From contig NZ_SPQK01000028.1 in NCBI RefSeq assembly GCF_004570875.1, positions 1 through 40,378 of the forward strand: a stretch of 40,378 nucleotides of DNA. Direction: 5' to 3'. Shown here one piece after another: positions 13,237 through 21,619 of the stretch. Origin of the DNA: Blastococcus sp. CT_GayMR16 (lineage in GTDB: Bacteria > Actinomycetota > Actinomycetes > Mycobacteriales > Geodermatophilaceae). Made by a program: the position numbers and the translations under genes. The notes beneath the pieces are model-generated. The model was given only the letters and a program-made list of their open reading frames with translations, was not told where the DNA came from and searched no databases. The first letter of the stretch is position 1, and every line of letters begins with the position of its first letter.

Positions 13237-14595
13237 GTGGGCCACACCATCGAAGTGGTGCCCTTGTCCAAGCTGCTGCTCGACGAAGGCAACCCGCGAC
13301 TCGAAGACCCCGAGGAATCCCAGCGGGACACCGTGGTTGAGCTGACCAAGCAGCAGGGTCACAAGCTCATCGAGCTCGCCAAGGACATCGTCGACTTCGG
13401 CCTCGACCCGCTCGCACTGCCTGCCGTGGTCGCCACCGACGGCAGGAGTCGCCGCTACAAGGTGGTCGAGGGCAATCGCCGAACGCTGGCGTTGAAAGCG
13501 CTCGAGACCCCGTCGATCGTCCTGAGCGCGCTCAGCGAACCTGACCGCCGACAGTTGGCCAAGCTGTCCGAGCGGTTTCACAGTGACCCGATCGAGAACG
13601 TGACCTGCGTCCTGTTCGACTCGGAAGAGGACGCCCGGCACTGGGTCAAGATCCGTCACACGGGTCAGAACTCGGGCGTCGGCCTCGTCGAGTGGAACTC
13701 CGACGAGAAGGACCGATACGACGCTCGTCATGGCGGCCGCAACCGCACGCTCGGCGGTCAGGCCCTTGACTTCCTCCGCGAACTCGACGGCCCACCCCCC
13801 GAGGGCGCCCGCCGGGTCGCGGTCACGACCGTGACACGCATCCTCAAGACTCCCGCTGTCCGGGAGCGACTTGGGCTGACCCTGGAGAAGGGACGTCTGC
13901 TCGCCCAGTTCCCGCAGCAGGAGGTGGCGAGGGGCCTGCGCAGGATCGTCGAGGACCTCCGCAATCAGGCGATCAAGGTGGGGGACGTCTTCGACAAGGA
14001 GCAGCAGCTCGGCTACCTCGAGCGGTTCTCAGCCGACGATCTGCCTGATCCCGCGACGAAGCTCGCCGGCGCCTTGCCCTTCGAGGAACTGCCGGTGACA
14101 GGCTCGAAGCCGCGCGCGGCGAAGCCCCGTGCACCGAAGGCCCGTCCGAAGCCAGCGACCGCGCGCGTAACCCTCGTGCCGTCGGACTGTCGGATCAACC
14201 CGGCCCCTCCGCGGATCAATGCGGTATTCACCGAGCTGAGCACCCTCGATGTCACGACGTTCCCGAACGCTGCCAGCGTGCTCCTGCGCGTATTCGTGGA
14301 GCTCTCCGTCGACCACTACATCGACCACCACGGCCTGATGGACGAGACGAAGAGGCACAACACCGTCCTCGCCGCACGCTTGAAGGCAACCTCCGAACAC
14401 CTCTACGCCGCCAACAAGATCCCTGAGGACCTCCGGCGCGCGATCACCCGCATCGCCGACGGGCGACACACCATCGCCGCGTCGGTGGCCACCTTCCACG
14501 CTTTCGTCCACAATCCATACGTGCACCCGCGACCGACCGAGCTCCAGACGGCATGGGACGAGCTCCAGCCCTTCCTCGAAAAGGTCTGGGCGTAG
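13237..14595 (+). CDS. ParB/EGNRR-domain protein with HEPN-like C-terminal segment, partner of the adenine methyltransferase
   Basis: The GTG at 13237 has GGGGGAGA upstream; the product is 452 residues. Residues about 1-90 match the ParB-like fold (VVPLSKLLLDEGNPRLED… and EGNRR at 78-82). The middle carries HWVKIRHTGQNSGVGLVEWN, which I associate with a group of ParB-like proteins. An Ala/Lys/Pro linker (about 290-310) leads to a helical C-terminal domain (about 335-452) with SVATFHAFVHNPYVHP; the H-x-x-V-H-N pattern recalls HEPN-like ends but is not proof. It overlaps the methyltransferase start (TAGTG). A DNA-modification or defence function is inferred. Confidence 0.65.
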   Translation: MGHTIEVVPLSKLLLDEGNPRLEDPEESQRDTVVELTKQQGHKLIELAKDIVDFGLDPLALPAVVATDGRSRRYKVVEGNRRTLALKALETPSIVLSALSEPDRRQLAKLSERFHSDPIENVTCVLFDSEEDARHWVKIRHTGQNSGVGLVEWNSDEKDRYDARHGGRNRTLGGQALDFLRELDGPPPEGARRVAVTTVTRILKTPAVRERLGLTLEKGRLLAQFPQQEVARGLRRIVEDLRNQAIKVGDVFDKEQQLGYLERFSADDLPDPATKLAGALPFEELPVTGSKPRAAKPRAPKARPKPATARVTLVPSDCRINPAPPRINAVFTELSTLDVTTFPNAASVLLRVFVELSVDHYIDHHGLMDETKRHNTVLAARLKATSEHLYAANKIPEDLRRAITRIADGRHTIAASVATFHAFVHNPYVHPRPTELQTAWDELQPFLEKVWA

Positions 14596-15497
14596 TGCCC
14601 GGCGGAAGCGCCGGCCGATACCACTCTCCGCTTCGGTACCCGGGCGGCAAAGGCAAGGTCGCCAACTACTTCAAGGTCCTCCTGATGGAGAACGACCTGC
14701 TGGGCATCGACTACGTCGAGCCGTACGCGGGTGGGGCCAGCGTCGCGCTCAGCCTGCTGTACGAGGACTACGTCGGCCATATCCACATCAACGACCTGAA
14801 CGCCGGGGTGCACGCCTTCTGGCACGCGGCCCTGCACCAGACCGGCGAGCTCTGCCGCCGCATCGAAACGACCCAGGTCACGATGGATGAGTGGCGCCGA
14901 CAACGTGACGTCTACCGAGCGGGCGCCGCTGATCCTCTGGACCTTGCGTTCGCTGTCTTCTTCCTGAACCGGACGAACCGCTCGGGCATCATCGCCGGCG
15001 GAGTGATCGGCGGGCAGCAGCAGACCGGCGCCTGGAAGCTAGACGCTCGCTACAACACGACCGAGCTCGTCAAGCGCATCCGGAAGATCGGCCGCCACCG
15101 GGACCGCATCACGTTGACGCACCTCGACGCCGCCGCACTACTCGAGCAGGGGGTGACCAGCGCCGACGACGTCTTCTTCTATCTCGACCCTCCCTACTTC
15201 GTGAAGGGAGAGGGCCTCTACGACAACTTCTATGCAGCCGAGGACCACCAGGCAGTCGCCACGGCGGTGCTCGCCCTCGAACACCCGTGGGTCGTCTCCT
15301 ACGACGCGGCCCCCGAGATCATCCAGATGTACGGCGCTGCCCGCTCGATCCGGTACCGGCTCTCATACAGCGCCCACGAGCGGCAGGCTGGCTCGGAGGT
15401 CATGTTCTACTCCGACGATCTCGGCATCCCAGACGATCTGCCGGCAGGCATCTCGATGCACGCTGTCGATGCTGCTCGAGCCACCGCGACCCCGTGA
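14595..15497 (+). CDS. DNA adenine-N6 methyltransferase, D12/Dam class
   Basis: This 300-residue protein starts from the GTG overlapping the upstream TAG. It shows the D12-class landmarks: PLRYPGGKGKVANYF (about 12-26, AdoMet motif X), VEPYAGGASVAL (about 42-53, motif I), FFLNRTNRSGI, and catalytic DPPY at residues 198-201 within FYLDPPYFVKG. It would methylate adenine N6 in a short target sequence that cannot be read from the protein. No endonuclease is seen beside it, so it may protect phage DNA from host restriction, or work with the ParB-like partner. Confidence 0.9.
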   Translation: MPGGSAGRYHSPLRYPGGKGKVANYFKVLLMENDLLGIDYVEPYAGGASVALSLLYEDYVGHIHINDLNAGVHAFWHAALHQTGELCRRIETTQVTMDEWRRQRDVYRAGAADPLDLAFAVFFLNRTNRSGIIAGGVIGGQQQTGAWKLDARYNTTELVKRIRKIGRHRDRITLTHLDAAALLEQGVTSADDVFFYLDPPYFVKGEGLYDNFYAAEDHQAVATAVLALEHPWVVSYDAAPEIIQMYGAARSIRYRLSYSAHERQAGSEVMFYSDDLGIPDDLPAGISMHAVDAARATATP

Positions 15498-15853
15498 GAG
15501 CGGCGGACCTGAGGCAGCTGCAGCCGTTCATCACTGCTGTCGAGGGGTATGCCGCCGCGCTCGCCCGGGACACCAGCGAGTGCCGCTGCAGCCTCAACGC
15601 GGTCGGCCACTGGGAGCCGCCAACGACCGGCTGCGTCGGCGAACGCGGCTGCCGGCTGGTGCTGCACATCGTCGTGCGCGCCCACCTTGGACAGCTGCGG
15701 ATGCCGGTCGACCACCTAACCGATCCGGAGCTCGACGAGGCAGTCGAGCAGCTGCATGGGCTCACCGTCCGAGCTGCTCAGCTTTCACCGGAGGAGTTCG
15801 CCGGCGACATCAAGGCCGCGCTGCACGACGAGCGAGTCGCACACCCCGCCTGA
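15494..15853 (+). CDS. hypothetical protein, last of the methyltransferase operon
   Basis: The GTG at 15494 overlaps the methyltransferase stop. The 119-residue product contains a Cys cluster (DTSECRCSLNAVGHWEPPTT, then GCVGERGCRL) and a helical C-terminal half (LDEAVEQLHGLTVRAAQLSP). Family not recognised. It is followed by the large hairpin at 15930-15978. Confidence 0.6.
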   Translation: MRAADLRQLQPFITAVEGYAAALARDTSECRCSLNAVGHWEPPTTGCVGERGCRLVLHIVVRAHLGQLRMPVDHLTDPELDEAVEQLHGLTVRAAQLSPEEFAGDIKAALHDERVAHPA

Positions 15854-15929
15854 CCTGCGAAGATGAGGCTGTCTGTACGTCCGTTGTGACGTTGTGTCAG
15901 GATGAAGTGCGAGCGGGACAACTGTCCCT

Positions 15930-15978
15930 ACCGAACGCCCCGGTCTGAGCCACAGGCTCCATCCCCGGGGCGTTCGGT
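15930..15978 (+). terminator. large two-level hairpin terminator before the packaging genes
   Basis: ACCGAACGCCCCGG (15930-15943) and CCGGGGCGTTCGGT (15965-15978) make a perfect 14-bp stem. The 21-base loop contains a second hairpin, GAGCC-ACA-GGCTC (15947-15959). It sits in the 280-base gap between the methyltransferase operon and the late genes, where no other gene is visible. Either strand could use it. Confidence 0.75.
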
Positions 15979-16133
15979 CGTCTCTGGGCCGCGCCGTCCG
16001 CCCACGCCCCTCCTCAACCCATCCGTCTCGACCCGCCCTGGTCGACCGCCCTCGCGACGGTCGGAGCTGTGAGCGGCTCGACGGTCTCGGGGTGCGAGCT
16101 CGGCGGGCGGCGCTCAGCGAGAGGTGGGCACCG

Positions 16134-16466
16134 GTGAATCGGTACGTCGTCGACGGGGTCCTGGCCGACATGCGCGCCAGCAAGCGCGTCGTGGTCGTAG
16201 CTGAGAGTGGCCCCCTCGCCCGGCGCTGCCTCGACGAGTGCGAGGCCCGTGCGGTGGCGGGGGAGAAGGTTCGCCGCGCGCACGGCGAGGAGCGGATCGA
16301 GCACCCCTACGGCGGGCGCATCACCTTCCACACCATCCGCGGGGGTGGCTTGCGCGGCGTCGCCGCCGACGTCGTCTACGTCGACGCCGATGCGACCCTC
16401 GAGCAGATCGGCGAACTGCGCCTCATCGTCTCGGCATCGCCGGGCGGCGAAGTGATCCGTCGCTGA
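16134..16466 (+). CDS. hypothetical protein upstream of the HNH gene
   Basis: The GTG at 16134 is preferred because GAGAGG lies about 10 bases upstream; the in-frame codon at 16092 would give a longer protein. The 110-residue product has VVVVAESGPLARRC, which sits where a Walker A strand-loop might be but lacks its GKS/T. It also has GGRITFHTIRGGGLRGVAAD then VVYVDADA, a Walker-B-like strand. It resembles a stripped-down ATPase fold seen beside phage packaging genes; activity is doubtful. Confidence 0.6.
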   Translation: MNRYVVDGVLADMRASKRVVVVAESGPLARRCLDECEARAVAGEKVRRAHGEERIEHPYGGRITFHTIRGGGLRGVAADVVYVDADATLEQIGELRLIVSASPGGEVIRR

Positions 16467-16530
16467 CCGGTCGTGGTCCGCGCTCGGTTGAGGCTTGCGC
16501 GGACCACCACCACGCGAGGCGGGAGGTGCG

Positions 16531-16884
16531 GTGCCCCCTCGCAGGACGACGACCGAGCGCAACCTGGGCTGGTCACACCAGCAGGACCGGGAACGGCTCA
16601 TGGCCGGTCTCGTCGATGGCTCGCCGTGCCCGTGCCTCGACCTCGACGACTGCGGGCCTCGCTGTGTGTGCCGGCCGCACGGCCGCGGCCTCCCCATGTA
16701 CAGGGTCGCGGCGCTGAACCCGGACGGCATGCCGCTTGAGGCTGACCACACGACCGCGCGCTCCCAGGGCGGACGCAGGGCTGACCGCCTGCTGCTCGCC
16801 ACCTGCAACCGCTCACGCGGTGACGGCACGCGCCAGTCCCTCATAGGAGGCCGCCCGCAATGGTGGACGCGCGACTGGTTCTAG
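16531..16884 (+). CDS. HNH endonuclease of the packaging region
   Basis: GGGAGGTGCG precedes the GTG at 16531; the product is 117 residues. The core is LEADHTTARSQGGRRADRLL followed by LATCNRSRGDG: the DH-x(n)-N-x-x-R/G spacing of HNH nucleases. A Cys-rich segment (CPCLDLDDCGPRCVCRPHGR) precedes it. HNH genes immediately upstream of terminase are standard in cos-type siphophages, where they assist the terminase in genome cleavage. Confidence 0.85.
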   Translation: MPPRRTTTERNLGWSHQQDRERLMAGLVDGSPCPCLDLDDCGPRCVCRPHGRGLPMYRVAALNPDGMPLEADHTTARSQGGRRADRLLLATCNRSRGDGTRQSLIGGRPQWWTRDWF

Positions 16885-16939
16885 GTCCTCCTAGGTGCCC
16901 GATCCCTTGCGATCCCCCAAAAAACTGGGCGTCTGCGTT

Positions 16940-16973
16940 CCTGACCCCCGGGCCTTCAGTCAGGATTTTTTTT
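16940..16973 (+). terminator. intrinsic terminator between HNH and terminase small subunit
   Basis: CCTGAC (16940-16945) pairs with GTCAGG (16959-16964), followed by A and eight T bases (16966-16973). It is the only textbook T-tailed hairpin in the window. The surrounding AT-rich tracts (AAAAAA near 16920) also make this the likeliest zone for a cos site. Confidence 0.6.
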
Positions 16974-17008
16974 CCCAGAGTGCGTTACCACCAAGCCGGG
17001 GCGCCCTG

Positions 17009-17365
17009 ATGGCACCCAAGCGGCAAGGGCCGGTCGAGCGCCGGGTGCGGGCCGAGCTCCGGGCCGCCGGCTGGTCCGCGACCCTGGCGGGACCGCTCGG
17101 CACGATCGGCATGCAGGCGATCGACATGGCCCAGACGCAGGACTGGACGGAGTCGGCCCGGGAGAAGTCGACCTTGAACCGCGAGCTCCGCATGACCATG
17201 GTCGCCTTCCGAGAGGCGCTCGCGGCGAAGGCTCCCGCGAAGGGGGACGCCGTTGACGATGCAGCCGACGAGCCACCCGGCGGCGCCGCAGGCACCCCGG
17301 ATCCGGGTGCTCCCGGAGGCAGCAACGTCCTTCCGTTTGGGGCAGGCCGCTCTTCGGCTGGCTGA
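17009..17365 (+). CDS. phage terminase small subunit (probable)
   Basis: The ATG at 17009 gives 118 residues; an in-frame ATG at 16895 would run through the T-tailed hairpin and is unlikely. The protein is basic at the N-terminus (APKRQGPVERRVRAELRAAG), helical in the middle (MQAIDMAQTQDWTESAREKS) and acidic and Pro/Ala-rich at the end. Size, position just before the large subunit and the helical core fit a small terminase that recognises packaging DNA. Its last 113 bases overlap the large-subunit frame. Confidence 0.75.
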   Translation: MAPKRQGPVERRVRAELRAAGWSATLAGPLGTIGMQAIDMAQTQDWTESAREKSTLNRELRMTMVAFREALAAKAPAKGDAVDDAADEPPGGAAGTPDPGAPGGSNVLPFGAGRSSAG

Positions 17366-18902
17366 CCGTCTCGGCCGCGCCGTCGTCGACCTCATGCCCT
17401 GGCAAGAGGGCTCGATCCTCGACATGTGCGCGACCACCTTCGAGGACCAGTTCGCCGCGGCTGCGTTCGCCCTCATCGTCTCGAGGCAGAACGGGAAGGG
17501 CGGCGTCCTCGAGCTGCGCGTCATCGCAGGCGTGACGCTCCCCCAGTTCGGCGAGAAGCGGATCATCTGGACCGCGCACACCGCGAAGACCGCTCGGGAC
17601 GCCCACAAGCGGGTCGCCGACATCTTCCTGTCGCACCCGGACCTGAAGGCCCGGCTGAAGTACGGCGACGAGCGCGGCATCACCTACGGCAACGACATCC
17701 GCACGATCACCCTCAAGGACGGGTCGGAGATCTTCTTCTTCACCCGGTCGGCGACCGCTGGGCGAGGCCTGTTCGGCGACCTGCTCATCCTTGACGAGGC
17801 CCTCGAGCTCACCGACACCGAGCTGTCGGTGCTGCGCTACACGCTGCGCACCGCGGCGCGCCGGACCGGACGCCGCGCGCAGACGATCTACGTGTCGACG
17901 CCGCCGGATGAGGAGAAGCACAAGCACAGCCTGGTGCTCGCCCGGCTGCGGAAGCGGGCGCTGGCCGGCGCCCGCGGCGTCGGCTGGGTCGAGTTCTCCG
18001 TCCCCACGCTCAAGGAGCTGCAGGAGGCGGCCGAGGAGCAGGGCCGCAAGCTGCTCGGCGACCCCCGCCTCACCGAGGAGACGTACTGGCCGCTGGGCAA
18101 CCCGAGCCTCGGCTACCTCTTCGACCTGGGCCAGCTGCAGAACGACCTGGTCGAGTCCGGCGAGCGTGAGTTCCTCGTCGAAGGCCTCGCCGCCGGTGAC
18201 TACTGGCCAGATCCGGACCCGAAGGGGCACGGTGACCCGGCCATCGACTTCGAGGTCTGGAAGGACCGGCGCGACCCGGCATCAGTGTTCGGAGCCGCGG
18301 TCACGGTCGGCCCGGTGGCTCTGGGCCTCGAGGTGTCGCCGCGGGACATAGCCACGCTGTGCGCCGTCGGCTGGCGGGCCGACGGGAAGATGCACGGCGA
18401 GCTCGTCTGGTCCGGGCCCGCGACCGCCGCAGTCGCCAGGCTGCTGCAGGTCGTGGACAAGGTCGACCCGGCAACCCTGGTGATCGACGGCAAGGGCAAG
18501 GCCAGCTCGCTGATCCCCGACATCCGCGCCAAGGGCCTCGAACCACAGGTGCTCACCCCTGGTGACCGCTCGCGGGCCGACGAAGGCCTGGTCCGCGACA
18601 TCGTCAGCGGTCAGCTGCGGTTTCCTGCGCAGCCGATGCCCGACGTCGACGCGGCCGCCGAGCAGGCGACGTGGCGGTCGACCGGCGACCTCCGCTTCTT
18701 CGACCGCGGGGCCAGCGGCGCGCCGCCTGCACCGCTGGTGTCCCTGTCCCTGGCCCGCATCGGGCTGCTGACCGTCGCCGCATCCCCGCCCGAGCCGCCC
18801 CCGGCGAAAGCCCTGCCGCTCGACGACGTCCACACACCGGCAGGCACCGGTGGGTTCGGCGGCGTGCTCGAGCAGGTCGATGCCGGCAGCGCGCAGTGGT
18901 GA
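17253..18902 (+). CDS. terL: phage terminase large subunit
   Basis: This 549-residue protein starts at TTG 17253 (GGGGGAC five bases upstream) or ATG 17259. The ATPase domain has the Walker-A-like SRQNGKG at about residues 77-83 and Walker B LLILDEA at about 176-182. The nuclease domain carries FGAAVTVGPVALGLEVSP (an acidic-site strand replacement) and LVIDGKGKASSLIPD at about 407-421. It drives DNA translocation into the prohead and cuts the genome. The 113-base overlap with the small subunit implies coupled synthesis. Confidence 0.92.
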   Translation: MTMQPTSHPAAPQAPRIRVLPEAATSFRLGQAALRLADRLGRAVVDLMPWQEGSILDMCATTFEDQFAAAAFALIVSRQNGKGGVLELRVIAGVTLPQFGEKRIIWTAHTAKTARDAHKRVADIFLSHPDLKARLKYGDERGITYGNDIRTITLKDGSEIFFFTRSATAGRGLFGDLLILDEALELTDTELSVLRYTLRTAARRTGRRAQTIYVSTPPDEEKHKHSLVLARLRKRALAGARGVGWVEFSVPTLKELQEAAEEQGRKLLGDPRLTEETYWPLGNPSLGYLFDLGQLQNDLVESGEREFLVEGLAAGDYWPDPDPKGHGDPAIDFEVWKDRRDPASVFGAAVTVGPVALGLEVSPRDIATLCAVGWRADGKMHGELVWSGPATAAVARLLQVVDKVDPATLVIDGKGKASSLIPDIRAKGLEPQVLTPGDRSRADEGLVRDIVSGQLRFPAQPMPDVDAAAEQATWRSTGDLRFFDRGASGAPPAPLVSLSLARIGLLTVAASPPEPPPAKALPLDDVHTPAGTGGFGGVLEQVDAGSAQW

Positions 18903-18920
18903 ACCTGAGAGGAGGTGCGG

Positions 18921-20252
18921 GTGACCTCCCCCCAGCGAATCCGGACCGTCGCGGGCCAGCGCCGGCACACGACGACCGCACCGACCGCCGAGACCACTCC
19001 CGGGTCTCCGGCCACCGCACTCCCACTGCGGGAGATCGGCAACGCCGGCGTCGGGACGTTCTGGCAGGACCTCGCCGACGAGCAGGTCCCCGAGCTGCAG
19101 TGGCCGCTGTCGATCGGCGTCTACGACCGGATGCTGAAGGACGCCCAGGTGCTCAGCGTCTACCAGGCGATCACCGGACCGGTCATGGCCGCCTCCTGGC
19201 GCCTGGATCCCAACGGGGCACGCGACGAGGTCGTCCAGCTGGTCGCCGACGACGTCAACCTGCCTATCAAGGGCACGGACGCCCAGCCTGACCGACCCCG
19301 GACCCGGGACCGGTTCTCCTGGGCGCAGCACCTCGAGTGGGCGTTGCTGAAGGTGGCCTACGGGCACATGCCCTTCGAGCAGGTCGCACGCATCGACGAG
19401 AACGGCATGGCGCGGCTGAGGAAGCTGGCACCCCGGTGGCCGAAGACGCTCACCGCCATCAACACCGCCCCCGACGGGGGGCTGGTTTCCATCGAGCAGC
19501 AACCGCTGATGGGCGCTCTCAGCGGCGTCGGCGTTCCGCCGATCCCGGTCAGCCGGCTGGTCATGTACTCCCACCGGCGCCAGGCCGACTGGCGCGGACA
19601 GTCGATGTTCCGGGCGATGTACAAGCACTGGCTGCTCAAGGACGGGGCGCTGCGCGGCTGGTCGCAGATGCTCGACCGCAACGGCATGGGCATCCCCTTC
19701 TACGAGGGAGCGCCCGGGGAGGCCGACCTCTCCGCCGGCCGCAAGATGGCCAGCGACCTGCGCGCGGGCAACCGTGCCGGCGGGGCCTTCCCCAACAAGG
19801 GCGCCATGCGCCTGGTCGGGGTCACCGGCACCCTGCCCGACCACGACAAGTTCGTCCGCTACCAGGACGAGCTGATCGCCAAGGCCGGCCTCGCTCACCT
19901 CCTCAACCTCGGCCAGGCCGCCGGGACCGGATCCTGGGCGCTGGGAACCACCTTCTTCGACGTTCTGATCATGTCGCTGGACCGGCTGGCCGGATCCGTC
20001 GCCGACGTCGGCACCCAGCACGTCGTCGAGGACATCGTCGACTGGAACTGGGGCCCCGAAGAGCGTGCCCCCCGGATCGTCGTCGACACCGTCGGCAAGA
20101 CCGGCGCCGCGCTCGCCTCGGCACTGAAGGTGCTCATCGACGCCGGCGCGATCCGCAACGACCCAGCGCTCGAGGCCTACGTGCGCGAGCGGCTCGACCT
20201 GCCGGCCGCGGCACCGCGCCAGCCGTTCAACTCTGAGCAGGAGGACGCGTGA
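18921..20252 (+). CDS. portal protein (DUF935-like)
   Basis: GAGAGGAGG lies six bases before the GTG at 18921; product 443 residues. Segments such as VYDRMLKDAQVLSVYQAITG, FSWAQHLEWALLKVAYGHMP and VMYSHRRQADWRGQSMFRAM are typical of the portal fold, including the stem/crown helices and a TGTLPDHDKF loop. Portals form the 12-subunit ring for DNA entry and exit. Position between terminase and the head protease confirms the call. Confidence 0.9.
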   Translation: MTSPQRIRTVAGQRRHTTTAPTAETTPGSPATALPLREIGNAGVGTFWQDLADEQVPELQWPLSIGVYDRMLKDAQVLSVYQAITGPVMAASWRLDPNGARDEVVQLVADDVNLPIKGTDAQPDRPRTRDRFSWAQHLEWALLKVAYGHMPFEQVARIDENGMARLRKLAPRWPKTLTAINTAPDGGLVSIEQQPLMGALSGVGVPPIPVSRLVMYSHRRQADWRGQSMFRAMYKHWLLKDGALRGWSQMLDRNGMGIPFYEGAPGEADLSAGRKMASDLRAGNRAGGAFPNKGAMRLVGVTGTLPDHDKFVRYQDELIAKAGLAHLLNLGQAAGTGSWALGTTFFDVLIMSLDRLAGSVADVGTQHVVEDIVDWNWGPEERAPRIVVDTVGKTGAALASALKVLIDAGAIRNDPALEAYVRERLDLPAAAPRQPFNSEQEDA

Positions 20253-21619
20253 CCCGTATCGCCCACTGGCCCCTAGCCGACATCCGTCCAGCTCGTCCAG
20301 GCCCCCGCCCGGCCGCCGATCTGCAGCGGCCCGGCTCGGAGTGGTTCCACATCGAGCGGCCTCGCAACGAGGTCGTCGGCGAGCAGCCGCCCGGCGAAGA
20401 CGCGGACACCCGGTCGACCGCGGACGTCTACGTCTACGACCGGATCGGCGGCTGGGGTGGCGTCACGGCCGAGGACTTCGTCCGCGACGTCGCCGGCCTC
20501 GACGTCGACCACATCAACCTGCATCTCAACTCCCCCGGTGGCGACGCGTTCGAGGGTGTGGCGATCGCCAACGTGCTGCGCGCGCACCGCGCCGACGTCA
20601 CGGTGTGGGTCGACGGCATCGCGGCCAGCGCCTGCAGCGTCATCGCGATGGCCGGCGACGAGGTGATCATGGGCGTCGGCAGCGCCATGATGATCCACGA
20701 CGCGTCCGCGTACGCCTGGGGCGACGCCGACACCATGCGCAAAGCCGCGGCGATGCTGGACGGCACCAGCAACGCGATCGCCGGTACCTACGCCGCGAAG
20801 GCCGGCGGCACTGCCGCCGAGTGGCGCGCCGTCATGGTCGCGGAGGCCTGGTACACGGGCGAGGAAGCGGTCACCGCCGGGCTCGCGGACCGGGTCGCCA
20901 CCGACGACGACAAGGGCACCGCCAGCGGCGAGCAGATCGTCCCCGGCAGCTCGAGCTTCGACTACTGGGACCTCTGGGACTCCCTCAGCGACGCCGAGCG
21001 GCACACCGACACCCTCCGCGAGCTCTACGCGCACGCCAGCCGCGCCGAGGCGCCGGCACCCCCCATGCCAGGCCGCGGGCCTGGCTCACCGTCCCCCGCC
21101 GCGTCCGCTGGCGGGTCCAACCCAGAGGAAGGGGCTCTCATGCCCGACCTGCCCGAGGGGCTCCGCCAGCGGCTCGGCATCGCCGACGACGCTGACGAGG
21201 CCACTGCCCTGGCTGCCATCGACGCGCTCGAGAAGCGCGCCGAGAAGCCGGCCGAGCTGCCCGAGAACATCGTCACCGTCGACAAGGAGGCGCTGGCGAG
21301 CCTGCAGGCCGACGCCGCCGCCGGCCGTGAGGCCCGCGAGCAGCAGATGGCCGACCGCCGGGAACGGCTCGTCACCGACGCGGTCACCACCGGCCGGATC
21401 AGCGCCTCGAAGAAGAGCCGCGAGGACTGGCTGCGCGCGCTGGCCACCGACCCGAACGCCGAGGCCAACCTGGCCGCCCTCGCCCCTGGCCTGATCCCGG
21501 TCAACGGCGAGATCGGCCACGCCGGCGGCGGCCCCGACGCCGCCACCGACGAGTCCGACGACGCGCTCGACCAGCTGGCCGCCCAGGCCGGCCTCCAGAA
21601 GGGAGCCCTTCATGCCTGA
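20249..21619 (+). CDS. ClpP-like prohead protease fused to a scaffold domain
   Basis: The 456-residue product starts at GTG 20249, overlapping the portal stop. Residues about 50-220 are an S14 (ClpP) fold: LHLNSPGGDAFEGVAIANVL, nucleophile Ser at about 128 (GIAASACSVIAMAG) and His at about 150 (MMIHDASAYAWGD). After a Pro/Ala/Gly linker (about 270-295) comes a charged helical scaffold-like part (about 297-456). The protease cleaves scaffold and sometimes capsid during head maturation. An internal start for the scaffold part is listed separately. Confidence 0.9.
   Translation: MTRIAHWPLADIRPARPGPRPAADLQRPGSEWFHIERPRNEVVGEQPPGEDADTRSTADVYVYDRIGGWGGVTAEDFVRDVAGLDVDHINLHLNSPGGDAFEGVAIANVLRAHRADVTVWVDGIAASACSVIAMAGDEVIMGVGSAMMIHDASAYAWGDADTMRKAAAMLDGTSNAIAGTYAAKAGGTAAEWRAVMVAEAWYTGEEAVTAGLADRVATDDDKGTASGEQIVPGSSSFDYWDLWDSLSDAERHTDTLRELYAHASRAEAPAPPMPGRGPGSPSPAASAGGSNPEEGALMPDLPEGLRQRLGIADDADEATALAAIDALEKRAEKPAELPENIVTVDKEALASLQADAAAGREAREQQMADRRERLVTDAVTTGRISASKKSREDWLRALATDPNAEANLAALAPGLIPVNGEIGHAGGGPDAATDESDDALDQLAAQAGLQKGALHA
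21140..21619 (+). CDS. nested scaffold protein from an internal in-frame start
   Basis: Within the protease gene, AGAGGAAGGGG (21124-21134) sits five bases before ATG 21140 in the same frame, just after the linker. It would give a separate 159-residue scaffold (PDLPEGLRQRLGIADDADEA…), strongly charged and helical. This is the lambda C/Nu3 arrangement. The ribosome site is clearly visible; use of the start is inferred. Confidence 0.65.
   Translation: MPDLPEGLRQRLGIADDADEATALAAIDALEKRAEKPAELPENIVTVDKEALASLQADAAAGREAREQQMADRRERLVTDAVTTGRISASKKSREDWLRALATDPNAEANLAALAPGLIPVNGEIGHAGGGPDAATDESDDALDQLAAQAGLQKGALHA

Noticed and set aside
18282-20021. 579-codon leftward open frame
   Set aside because: Antisense of terminase and portal; no recognisable domain or ribosome site.
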